The position numbers and the translations under genes are program-made. A stretch of 64,000 bases of DNA. Source: Ditylenchus dipsaci. Its lineage: Eukaryota; Nematoda; Chromadorea; Rhabditida; Anguinidae. Positions 20,802 to 31,923 of this stretch are shown here, in pieces. The stretch covers positions 2,604,001-2,668,000 of the forward strand of contig SADC01001204.1 of the NCBI GenBank assembly GCA_004194705.1. Direction: 5' to 3'. Position 1 is the stretch's first letter, and each line of letters starts with the position of its first letter. Under the pieces are notes generated by a model. That model was given only the letters and a program-made list of their open reading frames with translations. It was not told the DNA's origin and did no database searches.

Positions 20802-21158
20802 ATTTTTATGAATTTTAGGCCAAAGATCATCGAGCAATCGATCGCAACCAATTCCAGCAATGCTTTGCTCTGCAGTCAGCAACTGCCTCAATTTTGCGAT
20901 TTTAGGCAAATGACCACTAAACTAAAGGAAAATAGCCAAAACGATGCGTACTTAGGTTTATATAGCCTCAGCCTCCACCAATTTTATTCATGTGTCAACG
21001 CGTTTAGTTACTTTCTAGATTCAGAATTTCATGAGGAACAAGATAAAAAATTTTCCGTACCAAAATCACTTCAGAAAAACAAGGTAGCGAGCCAAGGTTT
21101 GACCAAGGAACGAAAGAGTATCTTTGAGTGGCAGGATTTTGGTATTATTTGGCACTGA
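20802..21158 (+). CDS. isolated 116-codon open frame, unknown
   Basis: The frame opens at ATG 20808 near a possible acceptor (AATTTTAG) and runs to a TGA at 21156-21158. It is longer than most chance frames in this AT-rich DNA and contains stretches such as QFYSCVNAFSYFLDSEFHEE. No signal peptide, no domain and no neighbouring exon was recognised, so chance is a real possibility. Confidence 0.2.
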   Translation: MFMNFRPKIIEQSIATNSSNALLCSQQLPQFCDFRQMTTKLKENSQNDAYLGLYSLSLHQFYSCVNAFSYFLDSEFHEEQDKKFSVPKSLQKNKVASQGLTKERKSIFEWQDFGIIWH

Positions 21159-21551
21159 CGTTTTTTGCAATTTTAATTTACATAATCATTCACAACCATA
21201 TGTTGAAAATGACGGCAGGAAGAAGAGCTACATTTTGAGTATAAGGTTGCAAATGAGTGTGTAAACTAAAATTGCGAAAAAACGTCAGTTGCAGGATACT
21301 ACCGAAAGGTTCTCGTATAGTCCTGAGTAGGATGTTATGGAATTGGACATCGTGGAAGGTTTTTCGAATTCTAGCTCGAACTTTTATTGTCTTTTTGCGC
21401 TGATGATTTTTATGGATAGACAAGGGCCTGAGAATCATTTTGACACCAAATTTGTAAATAAAAGAAGGTTAAAAAAGGGTCTGCAACCAGTGGTAGTCGA
21501 ACCTGTGACCTAAGGCGAGATCCCCCCTTTAAAGGAAGGGTGAAAGGGCTG

Positions 21552-22602
21552 TAGGAACTTTCGTAACAAGACAATTTCGTAAGAGCGAAGTTTCGTAAGA
21601 GCAAACTTCCGTAAGAAACATTTTCGTAACAGCGAATTTTCGTAACGAATTTCTTTCGTAAGAGGAAATAATCGAAATTTTTTTTCACTTTTAATCAATT
21701 TTTCTTATTCGGGATTTCATCTGATTCATTTGTTTTGTCCTTTCTGTCACTGTTTGACCTTCGAACAGTTAATTATTTGACTATTAACTGTATGAGCACA
21801 AAAGTTGCTAAGCAAAGGTCATATGACTGAAAATTTCGATAATTAGTTGACCGTCCGATTTTTCATCCGTTAGGAGACCAGCAGAAATACCCGAAAGCAT
21901 GGTGAAAAACTCCGAGCTAGAATTCATATATTATATACTACACATAGCTATTTGCCATTAGTGGCATGTATGGTGCAGTAGGTGAGTTGATGGGATGGAT
22001 TTTGTTCACCAGTGGTTCGGTTCCACCCTTTGACTGTTTCATTTTTTCTTGACTATTTTTGGTCAAAACATCACAGAAGCTATAAGAAACATCAAAGGAG
22101 GATCAAAAAGCAAAAAAGCAACTTAAAATATCACTAATGTTACTGAAAACCGCGTTACGAAAGAGCTTGTTACGAAAATTTGCTGTTACGAAAAAGTTTC
22201 TTACGAAAATTCGCTCTTACGAAAAAGTCTCCGGATTCAAATTTTTATGCTAGTTTGTAAATACCCGAAAGCATGGTAAAAAACTCCGAGCTAGAATTCA
22301 TTTATTATATACTACACATAGCTATTACTATTAGTGGCATGTATGGTGCAGTGGATATGTTGATGGGATGAATTTTGTTCACCAGTGGTTCGATTCCACC
22401 CTTTGACTGTTTCATTTTTCTTGACTATTTTTGGTCAAAACATCACAGAAGCTATAAGAAACATCAAAGGAAGATCAAAAAGCAAAAAAGCAACTTAAAA
22501 TATCACTAATGTTACTGAAAACCGCGTTACGAAAGAGCTTGTTACGAAAAAGTTTCTTACGAAAATTTGCTCTTACGAAAAAGTCTCCGGATTCAAATTT
22601 TG
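21552..22602. mobile_element. element with TTTCGTAAGAGCGAA repeat ends and a 374-bp internal duplication
   Basis: The left end is an array of CGTAAGAGCGAA/CGTAACAGCGAA units; the right end is its complement (TTACGAAAATTCGCTCTTAC). The stretch from 21885 is repeated from 22259 with a 374-base period, including the right array. Each repeat holds CAGTGGTTCGATTCCACCC, which resembles a tRNA box B, with a box A-like ATGGTGCAGTGGATATGTTG about 30 bases before it. A third copy in the other orientation is at 54690-55730. Confidence 0.75.
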
Positions 22603-22699
22603 ATGCTAGTGTGATATATCTCACCCTCTCCCCCGAAAATCGGTTCCCTTGTAAGTAGAGTAGTGATAAAGCAGCGACGTACGCAGCAACTACAAGCGT

Positions 22700-25386
22700 C
22701 AACTACAAGTTCAAATTCAGCTTGAAATTATTAGTTTTGTGTCAAGATCATACGATAATTGTTAGCTTCCAAATTTTCATTTTTTTATACAAATTTTCAA
22801 TATTTAATTTTAGACTCATTATATCAATCGAAAGCTAAGTTCAAGCTTCACCTTTCTTTATTTCTACTTTCTTTATTGCACATTCAAATTTTGTATATTT
22901 TCTTCATTTTCTTTTGAACTACTATTTTAAGAAATTAATAGGCCCGAAATGCTATTTTCGACAAAATTCTAGCCACGGATCGTTTTCCACTTTTTGAAAC
23001 TCTGATTATTGATGACGACAATCATTACGAATCACCTTTCATTTAAATAAAATAAAAAATGTTTGAAAAATGTAAAAAGAATAAAAAGACCATTAAAAAC
23101 CCAAATATTTGAAAAAAATTAAAAAATACAACGCTAATATGTACATGACAGCATATAAGGTTTCGACACGCTGTGGTACGGCCATGTCATTGTTAGGTTC
23201 AATTCTTAATGGCGGATCTGCTTTTTAATGATTTAACTGCAGGATTTTCATTCAAAATTTAAAAATAAAGTACATTTGGCCAAATAAAGTACCATTTGGT
23301 CATTTTTCGCCAAAAAGAATCATTTCATCCAGTGCTTATCCTGATATTTTATATTCACAAAATACCGTATTTCGGTCCTATCCCTCAATGGGTACCGATT
23401 TTCAAGCTTGGTCCCCTGTTGTTTTTTGTAATTGCATAGTAAGCATAGTAGGCCAGCGTATATTATGACAGTTTCAAACATTTTTGTGAAAGTTTAAAAA
23501 AAGTAACGAAAAATTACAAAAAACAACAACAAAAAACAACAACGGGGACCAAGCTAAGAAGTCGGTACCCATTGAGGGATAGAACCCATACTTCCTCTAA
23601 AAAGGTCCCCTGACTTCAGCACCTCACCTCAAAGCGAAATTTTTACATCTCTGTTTATTACGTTTTTTAACTTCTACAAGCTCCATTTATTACGATTTGT
23701 CAATTTAAGATTTTTACACTAAATCTCAGAATAGACCTCAAATTTTTCTAAAATGACCATGATGTTGTAAGAGAGAACTGCCATATCAATAATTTGTTTT
23801 CAATCAAGTAATTCAGTAAAAAAACTTAATAATTTTTTCTTAAAAAGTATTTTTAATTTCTTATTTTTACCCTAGTGATTTGTTACATACAATAAACAGA
23901 AAAGCTAGCAAATGAACAGAAACCAGCGAAGAATTAGTTTTACGTTAAAATGAGTTTAGGAATAATTTTTTGATTTTGCTGAGGCTTTTGATTAATACTC
24001 CAAAACGTGTATTCCGGATTGCTTCGAAGCACTTTCTGGTGCAGTTCTTCTGCTCACTCAAACAGTGTATAACATCGAATAAATCACCTTAACACATGTA
24101 TTTTTTCATTTCCAGGTAAAAACAGAAAAGTAGGCATAGTAGGGTCCACGGTGGTGACCTCAGTCATCAGCCGGCTGATGGCTGAGGCTGTGATAAAATT
24201 CTGGGGCCGGCTGACGGCTGAGGCTGAGATGAATATTTCAGACCTCAGCCGGCGGTGGCTGAGGATGAGGCTGAGGTAATTTTTTGACCTGGCTGATGGC
24301 TGAGGTTGAGGTGAATTTTAAGAGCTCAGCCGGCTGAGGCTTTTGGCTGAGGTAATCATGGAGTATATCACCATGGTGGGGTCCAGTGATGTATTTTCGA
24401 GATTTTTTGCTACTGCTCTTGCTCCGGGCTCTGGACTTTTAAAAAGTTGCTCTGGCTTTTGCTCCTGCTCAGAGCCAGAGCCGGAGATTTATACATGACT
24501 AGGGGGGGGGGTGGGTCGTCGTCCGACGGGCCCTGTCAGCGGTCGCCAAATAAAGTAAATAATAGAGAAAAAATTGACTTTATTTCAAATTAAGCTATTG
24601 TTTTCTTTTTTTAATTGTCTTTTAAATCTCTTGTATTTTCTTGGCTTTTTTATGGAAAAACCTCAGCACCAGTCCTTTCTTAAAAAAAACTTATTTTTGC
24701 ATCATCTAAAAACTCAAAAATCATTTCGCTAAAAAGTTGTTCACAACTTTATCTGCCAGATGTGTGATTCACGGACTTAAAAATGAGTCTGAAATCTGTT
24801 TGACTCTGTCCTAACATATGCTGGCCAACCCTTACCCATGCCTAAAAAATCCCAAAAAACAACAGGAGAATTTTGTTCGTGCTTCAAAGTTAAAAAATAA
24901 AAATAAGCAAAAGCTTACAAAGAGGACAAAAATACGAAAAAAAGTTACTGAAGGTCCGGTATTTCTGTTTGTGTAGATTTCAGATTTATTACCTTGAACA
25001 TTAACCCAGCTTTCATCCATATATTTTAGAAAAACCATATTCTTATCCTTGGGATCACATGCAACTAACAGATATGTTCTGGACCACAGCTAATTACTTG
25101 GGTCAACATGCCTTCATAATGCTGCCGATATATGGTGTAGGAATCCAGATTTTCGCTTATATATCTCCCATAGCTACCTCTGAATTTGTTTTATTGTAAA
25201 TCCATGTAATAAATTAGATTTACTTTCCATATTTTTTCGCATAGTTGTCTTGCATAGTTGTCACTATTGCACTAGAAAATTTTTTAGAAAAAATGTTCAA
25301 ATTTTCTATGTTTGATCCCTAGATGGGCTTTAAAATTTTTTTATTTGAAAATAAATGAAATAAAATAAAAGTCTAAAGGTTTTGAC
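22700..25386. other. gene-poor stretch of decayed elements
   Basis: Recognisable parts are a palindrome with TACCGTATTTC ends and GCTTGGTCCCC inner arms (about 23368-23600), a CTCAGCCGGCTGAGG repeat cluster (24150-24360) and a GCTCCTGCTCAGAGCCAGAGCC low-complexity patch (24410-24490). On the minus strand near 24990-25045 the peptide FLKYMDESWVNVQ resembles the start of a Tc1/mariner DDE domain; it is too short to call a gene. Confidence 0.5.
24150..24360. repeat. CTCAGCCGGCTGAGG repeat cluster
   Basis: Units of CAGCCGGCTGA and GGCTGAGGCTGAGG recur at least ten times in both orientations over 210 bases. A shorter cluster is at 16290-16430. Confidence 0.65.
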
Positions 25387-27335
25387 TATAGTTCTCAAAA
25401 ACATCAATTTGATGCTGAGCATCAAAATGGATTGGCGTTTTGTTTTTGAAATAAACATCAAAATAGCATCAAAATAGCATCAAAAATTTTGATGCTATTT
25501 TGATGCTCTTTGGACGCTTTTTCGATGCTATCAAAGAATACCCTTTCTGATCGATTTTAGCACCTACTTCAGTGATTTAATCCTGACCATCCTGTTCTAA
25601 CAACTTGGTTTATTGTAACAGTCTCTCACCGGTGTCTTTAGGGTTCTCTTTCTCATGAGTAAGGCAATACTCAATCATTTTTCTAGTTCCACTTTTTTGG
25701 CTTTTCCTTATTCTCGAGACTAAAAGATTTAACTACTTATATCTAAGTTTGAGGTATCTACTTAAGTACAGACGGATGTCTGCCAAGTATAAGCGAGTCT
25801 TGGTAAAAATGTGAAATGGACCAACAAACTTTGTTTCTAACGAAAGTCTAAGCCAAACCAACATAGCCAATGTGATAGTTTCATAAGGAAAATAAACTCA
25901 GATCATGAAAAACTATATGCTTCTTCTTTATTTCGACTAACACCAGCAAGAGAATAACACACAACAATTATTTGAACTCTTTGATGTAAAGGCTTCTTAA
26001 GCGGATTAAAGCCGCAACTTTCTTTGGATGCATTCTGTTTCAAAAGAAATTACCAACTACACATTGAAGTTCTTTGAATGCCCTTTCACTCGGAGCTTCT
26101 GATGATTGCCTCCTGATACTAAGTATGCAAGAGGCGCGATTTGAGGGAAGAACTGAAAAAAAACTAGTAAAGAAGTTACGCTGAACCCTAAAACTTACCC
26201 GTTTGTTTTTTCGCTAAAATGTGAGGACATCCATATCTTCTACGACACGCATGGAGATGTAGTACTGCAACTCGAAATCGAGACTAGTGGTTTGGACGCT
26301 TTGAAATCGAGAAAAAACGCTTTGCTGGCAACGAAATGAAATTAGTTTCTTGAGCTGCCAGTAGCTGGATCTGCTTCTTCACAAATTCTTTCATCTGAAA
26401 TCACTGAACCTATAGTGAACTCCGAGAGACAATTATTACCTCAAGGTAGTTAAGGTAGCAACTAGATTTTCCATTGCCTCTTCCAGCTCATGTTCTATTC
26501 TTTGGCTCACAGTGTTACCACAAGAAGCAAGTCTTCAGCAATTCGTACCAATCCATGTTTGCTGTCTTCCATCCTGCATATTGCCTCGTACTTACAGAAA
26601 AAGAAATTTAAGTATGCAGTTACGCAAAAAGACGAAATGATTCTAACAGAGAACTGAATGCTTTACTTGACACCAAATCCAAAGGCAGACCACAGCACAG
26701 GATAAATTTAATCAATGCTTGGTTGAACCGCTCTCGGCAGGCTAACTGCATAGATAAGTGCTTGTTGGTGTGACTTCTGAAAAAACACTTTGAAAATACA
26801 TGCAGAAAAAGGTCAATGAACTCACTGAAGATGAGCAGAGCTCTTGTTAAAATGAGAGCGACAAGTTGGGACTCTGCACACAACCAAATCTGTTTTTAAG
26901 CTATTTTTCAGTGACCAGAGCAAAAGCGTAGCGGAACTGTTTGCTTTCGGTCCATTCCACAGTCGAATGCTTGATAGGATTAAAAACCACCTGAAAACGA
27001 GTATTAAAAACGTCTTTAGGCTGACCCTAACGAACTTTTTCACGCCCTTTCTTTTCGGATACTGGAAACTTCTTCTTCTAAGGCATACATTTTCTAGAAT
27101 TTAACCAAAATAATAACAAAAATATGAAAAGCCAACTAAAAAGTGAGTCTCTATTAGAGATCAGTAAAAAAATCAACAAGAAAGGGCTTCTTTCAAGAGC
27201 ATCAAAAAGCATCAAAATAGCATCAAAACAGCATCAAAATTTTTGATGCTATTTTGGTGTTATTTTGATGCTCATATTTTCAAACAAAATTTGAATTTCG
27301 ATGCTCAGCATCAAATTTGATGTTTTAGAACTATA
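25387..27335. mobile_element. hAT-like DNA transposon relic with GATGCTATTTT repeat ends
   Basis: Ends read TATAGTTCT...ACATCAATTTGATGC and the matching complement on the right. They are flanked by GTTTTGAC (25379-25386) and CTTTTGAC (27336-27343), an 8-base target duplication with one difference. Both subterminal regions are arrays of GCATCAAAATA in inverted orientation. An 8-base duplication plus the encoded protein remnants point to the hAT superfamily. Confidence 0.75.
26200..27045 (-). pseudogene. hAT transposase remnant
   Basis: On the minus strand, separate frames give peptides in hAT order: VVFNPIKHSTVEWTESKQFR near 26960, then RFNQALIKFILCCGLPLDLV and SSKAFSSLLESF at 26640-26740 (the segment where hAT transposases have 'GLPF..V....F..L'), then NTVSQRIEHELEEAMENL near 26480-26520. 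Gaps between them look like short introns or breaks. No complete frame survives, and the RNase H-like catalytic residues were not located. Confidence 0.55.
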
Positions 27336-28699
27336 CTTTTGACAACTCGTATTAAGTCGTACTTTCTAAAAAGGTTACTTATTACTGCGCCATGCTTCAA
27401 ATGGTTTTTCAGTTACGAAATTAGCCTGATTTATAGCTTTTGCACGCAGCGGCATGTGCAAAATTTCAATTGACTGGGACAACTTCTCTTTCGTCTATCG
27501 GTGTATTCTTTGCAGTAAATCAAACGACTCAAAAGAGTAAAGTACGAGACTATGTTACTATATGCATAGCGGTTCATTTTCCTTCAGAACGTTTAAAACA
27601 AACAAACCAGAGTACAACACCAGTCATCATCTCTAGGATCATGGCCTTTCCAGGGGCCTATCTCACTAATTGAAGATTGGAAAGTGGAAAGTGGGAAAAT
27701 GGAAAGTGGAAAGTGGGAAAATGGAAAGTCATTTTCTGTCTCACTAACATTTTGGAAAATGGAAAATTGGAAATTAAGCGGAAAGTGGAAAATGGAAAAT
27801 TTCCATGGAAAATTTCGCTTCTGTCTCACTATTTGAAAAGTGGAAAATGGAAAGTGGAAAAATTGGAAAATTTTCCATGGAAAATGATGACCAAGGCTAC
27901 GGTCTACAAATTTTTGGAAAATTGGAAATTTTTCAAGTAAGTCAGAAAACCATCCTATCTTACCTAAAATCATGTGCTGAACACGGTTTGTCAATACCAA
28001 AATGGCGATTTCACCAACTACACACCCATATCGGGGTAAGTACATATCCTGAGGGGGCATCTGCCTCCAAATCACGAAAATATTAGTTTCTCACATGGGA
28101 TTGTAAAACATGGCTTCTTAGCCAAAATTTTACGCTGAACATGGTTTGACAATACCGAAACTGTGTTTTCAACCATTCAAACTCCAAAACCTAGGGTAGG
28201 TACCCGTGGTTCAAGTGGATATCCAGGTGGAATTTTCTTTTTTTTTTTTTCATGCTCCAAAACCTGTTTTCTGGACTAATTCGGACATGCTGATGATGGT
28301 TTGATAGTGGTGAAATGCCGTTTTGTAAAGTATTTTTTGAGTTCTGGTAAAATCGAGTTTTAATAAAATCAATTATTCCCTAATACTCAGAAATATCCGA
28401 GAAAACCTTATTTTACTATTATCAAACCATCTTCAGCATGCCCGAATCAGTCCAGAAAATAGGTTTTGGAACATGAAAAATGTAAAAAAAAAATTTGATC
28501 CAAGTGGACGACCACTTGGTTTTAATGGTCTAGAGGAGGTACCAGGTGGTTACCCTACCCACTTTGAGGCTTACTGGTCTTTTACAGAATATTTATAATT
28601 GTTATTAAAGAAACAATAATGTCTGTTACCACCAAGATTCGAGCCTGTAACCTCAAAATTTGGAGTGGCGATTTACATGGATATCCAAGTGGACCACCG

Positions 28700-29015
28700 G
28701 AAAACCAAGTGGTCGACCACTTGGATCAAAAATTTTTTTTTACGTTTTCGGTTCCAAAACAATTTTTCTGCACTAATTCGAGCATGCTGAATATGGTTTG
28801 ACAGTGGTAAAATCACGTTTTATCGAGAAATTTTTGAGTTATCGCTAACGATTGATTTTGATAAATCAAGAATTAGCGATAACTCAAAAATTTCTCGATA
28901 AAACGTGATTTTACCACTGTCAAACCATATTCAGCATGCTCGAATTAGTGCAGAAAAATTGTTTTGGAACCCGAAAACGTAAAAAAAATTTTTTGATCCA
29001 AGTGGTCGACCACCT
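28700..29015. repeat. near-perfect hairpin with arms of about 145 bases
   Basis: The left arm from GTGGTCGACCACTTGGATC through ATTCGAGCATGCTGAATATG to GAGTTATCGCTAA is mirrored almost base for base on the right, with a loop of about 24 bases. A much more decayed relative is at 28200-28535. Transcribed, it would form a long double-stranded RNA. Confidence 0.8.
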
Positions 29016-29464
29016 GGTCTAAATTGGGGAGGGGTTGCTGGGGAGGGTCGCCGTCACTGAGGTTACTGGTTCTAGTCCCACTAAGTGTAAACTTAATTTT
29101 TTTTACTTCCATTTTTTAGATCACCCAGGTGGACGCCCACCTGACAAGGAGGTACCTACCAGGAATTGGGGTTAGGGTGGGGGATATACAAGTGGACCAC
29201 CCGAAAATTCAGTAGTCTATTAGACGTGTCAACGATTTATTATTAATACTAATTTTGGTCGATTGTGTATTTGTACTCTGATTACGGGGCTCGTGGCATA
29301 GAAAAATGACTTAATTCGACTTTTCATGTAAAAATTATTTTATGGAAATTTTCATTTTCATGGAAAATTGGAAATGGAAACTGGAAAATGGAAAGTGGAA
29401 AATTTTTTTAGTGAAACAGAAAATTGGAAAATTTCCACTTTCCATTTTCCACTTTCCATTTCCA

Positions 29465-29481
29465 NNNNNNNNNNNNNNNNN
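29465..29481. other. assembly gap (17 N)
   Basis: Unknown bases interrupt a GGAAAGTGG-type inverted array, where assembly would be expected to fail. Confidence 0.98.
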
Positions 29482-31019
29482 TAATGTTTTCCTCTTTTTT
29501 GTTTCCTGAAAAAATATTTTGTGTTGCAAAAAATAGAAGTTAATTGCCTATTTCGTTAAATAAAAAGAAAGAATTCTTAAATTCCAGAACATGAAGCATT
29601 CAAGTCCAGTGGAATAATGTAGTGGTTGAATAGTAGAGAGTTTTCTAGAGTCATTTAGCCATCTAGTACTGAATCCACCTGACTTTAAAAAATAATTTTT
29701 TATTGTAATGAAAAATTTGGCCTTATTCCCAAATAAGAGGGTTTCTTGACTCAGCCCTACCCTGTGGTTTTTGTGTTGGCTTGCAAGCGTTGACCGCGTT
29801 TGTTAGGACGACTTTAACATAAGTTCCAAATATGTTTGAGCCGTCCTAAACACACAGCCTAAGACTTTAAGGGTCGAAAAAAATCAACGAAAAATTCAAC
29901 AGGGGAACCAAGGCAAAAAAAGCCTCTATTTGAAGATAAGGCCGACTATTTATACCTGACTCTGCGGCACTAGTATATCTTGCCATATCTGTCGTTTTTT
30001 AGATTAATGTCTCTTGTACTCTTTGACTAGGTTATGTTTTCTCTATAAGACTCTGGCCTAAATATGCTTTATTAAAATATATTTTAATCTAAGGTAGTAT
30101 ATTCCCTAGGCACGTTGCTCTGCTGTTCTTATACTGGTAAAAGCTGGTAAAGGTTCTTTACTCTTGTGGTACAGTTAATAGATTCGTCTTGGGTACCAAA
30201 TAGCAGTTCCTGAAAATTTTATTATTTAATTATCTATTTTTTCAATTGGACTTATTTTTTAGGGCAGGAACCTGCTGAGAAAGTCTACATCTTGTGTAAC
30301 TTTGTAATTACTCGTACACATAGCAGCAAAGCAGACGGGGTTGTGATCTTTGTAAATGAGTAAACGCGTCCTCACATTCGGCACAAACCATATTTTAGTG
30401 CCCATGTGAACGAAATTCTCCGATCATATGTTTTGAAGTGTCATGCATTCCTGTGAAAATAGCTTACGTTTTTGTATTTGTTTTTGAGCAATAACCAGAA
30501 TTAGCAAGCCTTTGAGGATCCAATATGCGTCCCAATCAAAAAAACTTTTTATATTTAACAAATTCGAGTTTTTTTTGTTCATGCAAGCCATATACTGTGT
30601 AAATGGCTTCTACATTACATTTTTAATTACAACTTATGGCTAAGTCCCTGTTCGGCACCGAGCTCAAGATGACGAATAACTTAGAGTGGCTGTTACCTGG
30701 GATGTTGTTTTGTTTGATTTAAAATTGGTTTGGCCTATAAGAACTTTTTTCAAATCACCGAATTTCCCTAATAAGGCGGCTTCCCTTGCGTTCAAAATCA
30801 TGTTCTTGTCATTGTTATTTTGACGCAAATTTTCAGGAATTCTCTCAGGCAAGTTAGACCCATTTTGTAGCAAGTGAGATGAGCTACAAATGAGTGGTAC
30901 TTGCATACGAAGTATTCAAAAAAGGGACAAAACAGAGTGCCACAAACATGTTTTTTGAATTTCGGAAGCCGCCTCAATAGAGAATACGGTATAGCTACTA
31001 AGGGTGGCAGTTAAAGGGC

Positions 31020-31326
31020 ATGCTCGCCGCCGATGTATATTTCAAAAGGCGGGTACCAGGTCAATTCAAAAAGAATTATTTTTAAAAACATTTTTGTTGA
31101 GTATTTGACGGGAATAAGTAATCCAAAACTTGGCATTGTATAATTGCATCGGTGGCCTAGTGGTGTAGCGGCGGCGTACTGTGAAAGTCGGACGTCGGTT
31201 CGATTCCACTGGAGTTTATATTTTTCCTCGACTTTTTCCGAAATTTCGCCAAATTAATTCTCGTTTGAATTTCGCTGGTACCCGCCTTTCAAAATATTCC
31301 CATCGGCAACGAGCATGCCACTTTAA
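31020..31326. mobile_element. TIR-flanked tRNA-like element (SINE/MITE hybrid)
   Basis: Both ends carry the inverted repeat TTAAAGGGCATGCTCGCCGC / GAGCATGCCACTTTAA followed by GGCGGGTACCAG. Inside, on the plus strand, are GGTGGCCTAGTGGTGTAGCG (box A-like) and CGGTTCGATTCCACTGG (box B-like). A tRNA-like Pol III head is thus enclosed between DNA-transposon-style inverted ends. Confidence 0.7.
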
Positions 31327-31607
31327 CGGAGACAGGTCAGTTCGCCCCACGATCAGTTCGCCCCGGTCAGTTCGCCCCAAGATCAGTTCGCCCCGTTTTT
31401 AAAAATGACCATTATGTCACAAAAAACAAACCCAAACTTATTTTTTTAACTTTTTTGTAGTTCGGGAACATGTTTGAGTTTGTCCTAACATACGCTGGCC
31501 TACCCTTGCCTAAGCCTAAGCCTAAAACACAAAGGGGGCGAACTGATCGTGGGCGAACTGACCGGGGCGAACTGATCATGGGCGAACTGACCGTACACCC
31601 ACTTTAA
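31325..31607. mobile_element. element whose ends are GATCAGTTCGCCCC repeats
   Basis: Four CAGTTCGCCCC units at 31330-31395 face four GGGCGAACTGA units at 31540-31603. The inner part contains the AACATACGCTGGCCTA motif of another repeat family. Confidence 0.75.
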
Positions 31608-31923
31608 CTGGCGGACCGGATAGTATAGTGCAGAATTTACACTAAATTGTTTTGTGAAGGTGAGTTAGGGTGTTTGTGATCCGGTAAGGAGGCATGATAA
31701 CAAGTTTTTCAATTTAAAGGAAAACCTAAAATCTTGCAAACAGAGTAACCAATTGTTTTTTGTTTTGTTTTATTAGTCCTTGTCAAAAATAAAATGCCTA
31801 GTACAATTTCGTGAACTTTTTTGTAAACTGATTTATAAGCACAAAACTAGAACATACAATAAAATTCTCGAAATCGCCCTCCTATAATTAAATTATTATT
31901 GAGTTTTGTAAATTCATCCCTAC

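Larger units (their letters stand above)
27336..31019. other. gene-poor stretch with hairpins and an assembly gap
   Basis: It holds inverted GGAAAGTGG arrays (27670-27885, 29345-29464), two related hairpins (28200-28535 and 28700-29015), the run of N at 29465-29481 and a decayed TTAGGACG/CGTCCTAA element (29740-29930). On the plus strand at 30262-30362, after a TTTTTTAG acceptor, a frame reads EPAEKVYILCNFVITRTHSS and ends in TAA; it could be a lone exon but is unrecognised. Confidence 0.4.

Noticed and set aside
27677..28086. 87-160-codon frames on both strands around 27.6-28.1 kb
   Set aside because: They consist of repetitive ENGKWKVGKW / FPLSTFQF-type peptides from the GGAAAGTGG array.
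31150..31215. Possible functional tRNA gene
   Set aside because: Box A- and B-like motifs are present, but no seven-base acceptor stem or normal anticodon arm could be formed, and the sequence is repeated inside a mobile element.
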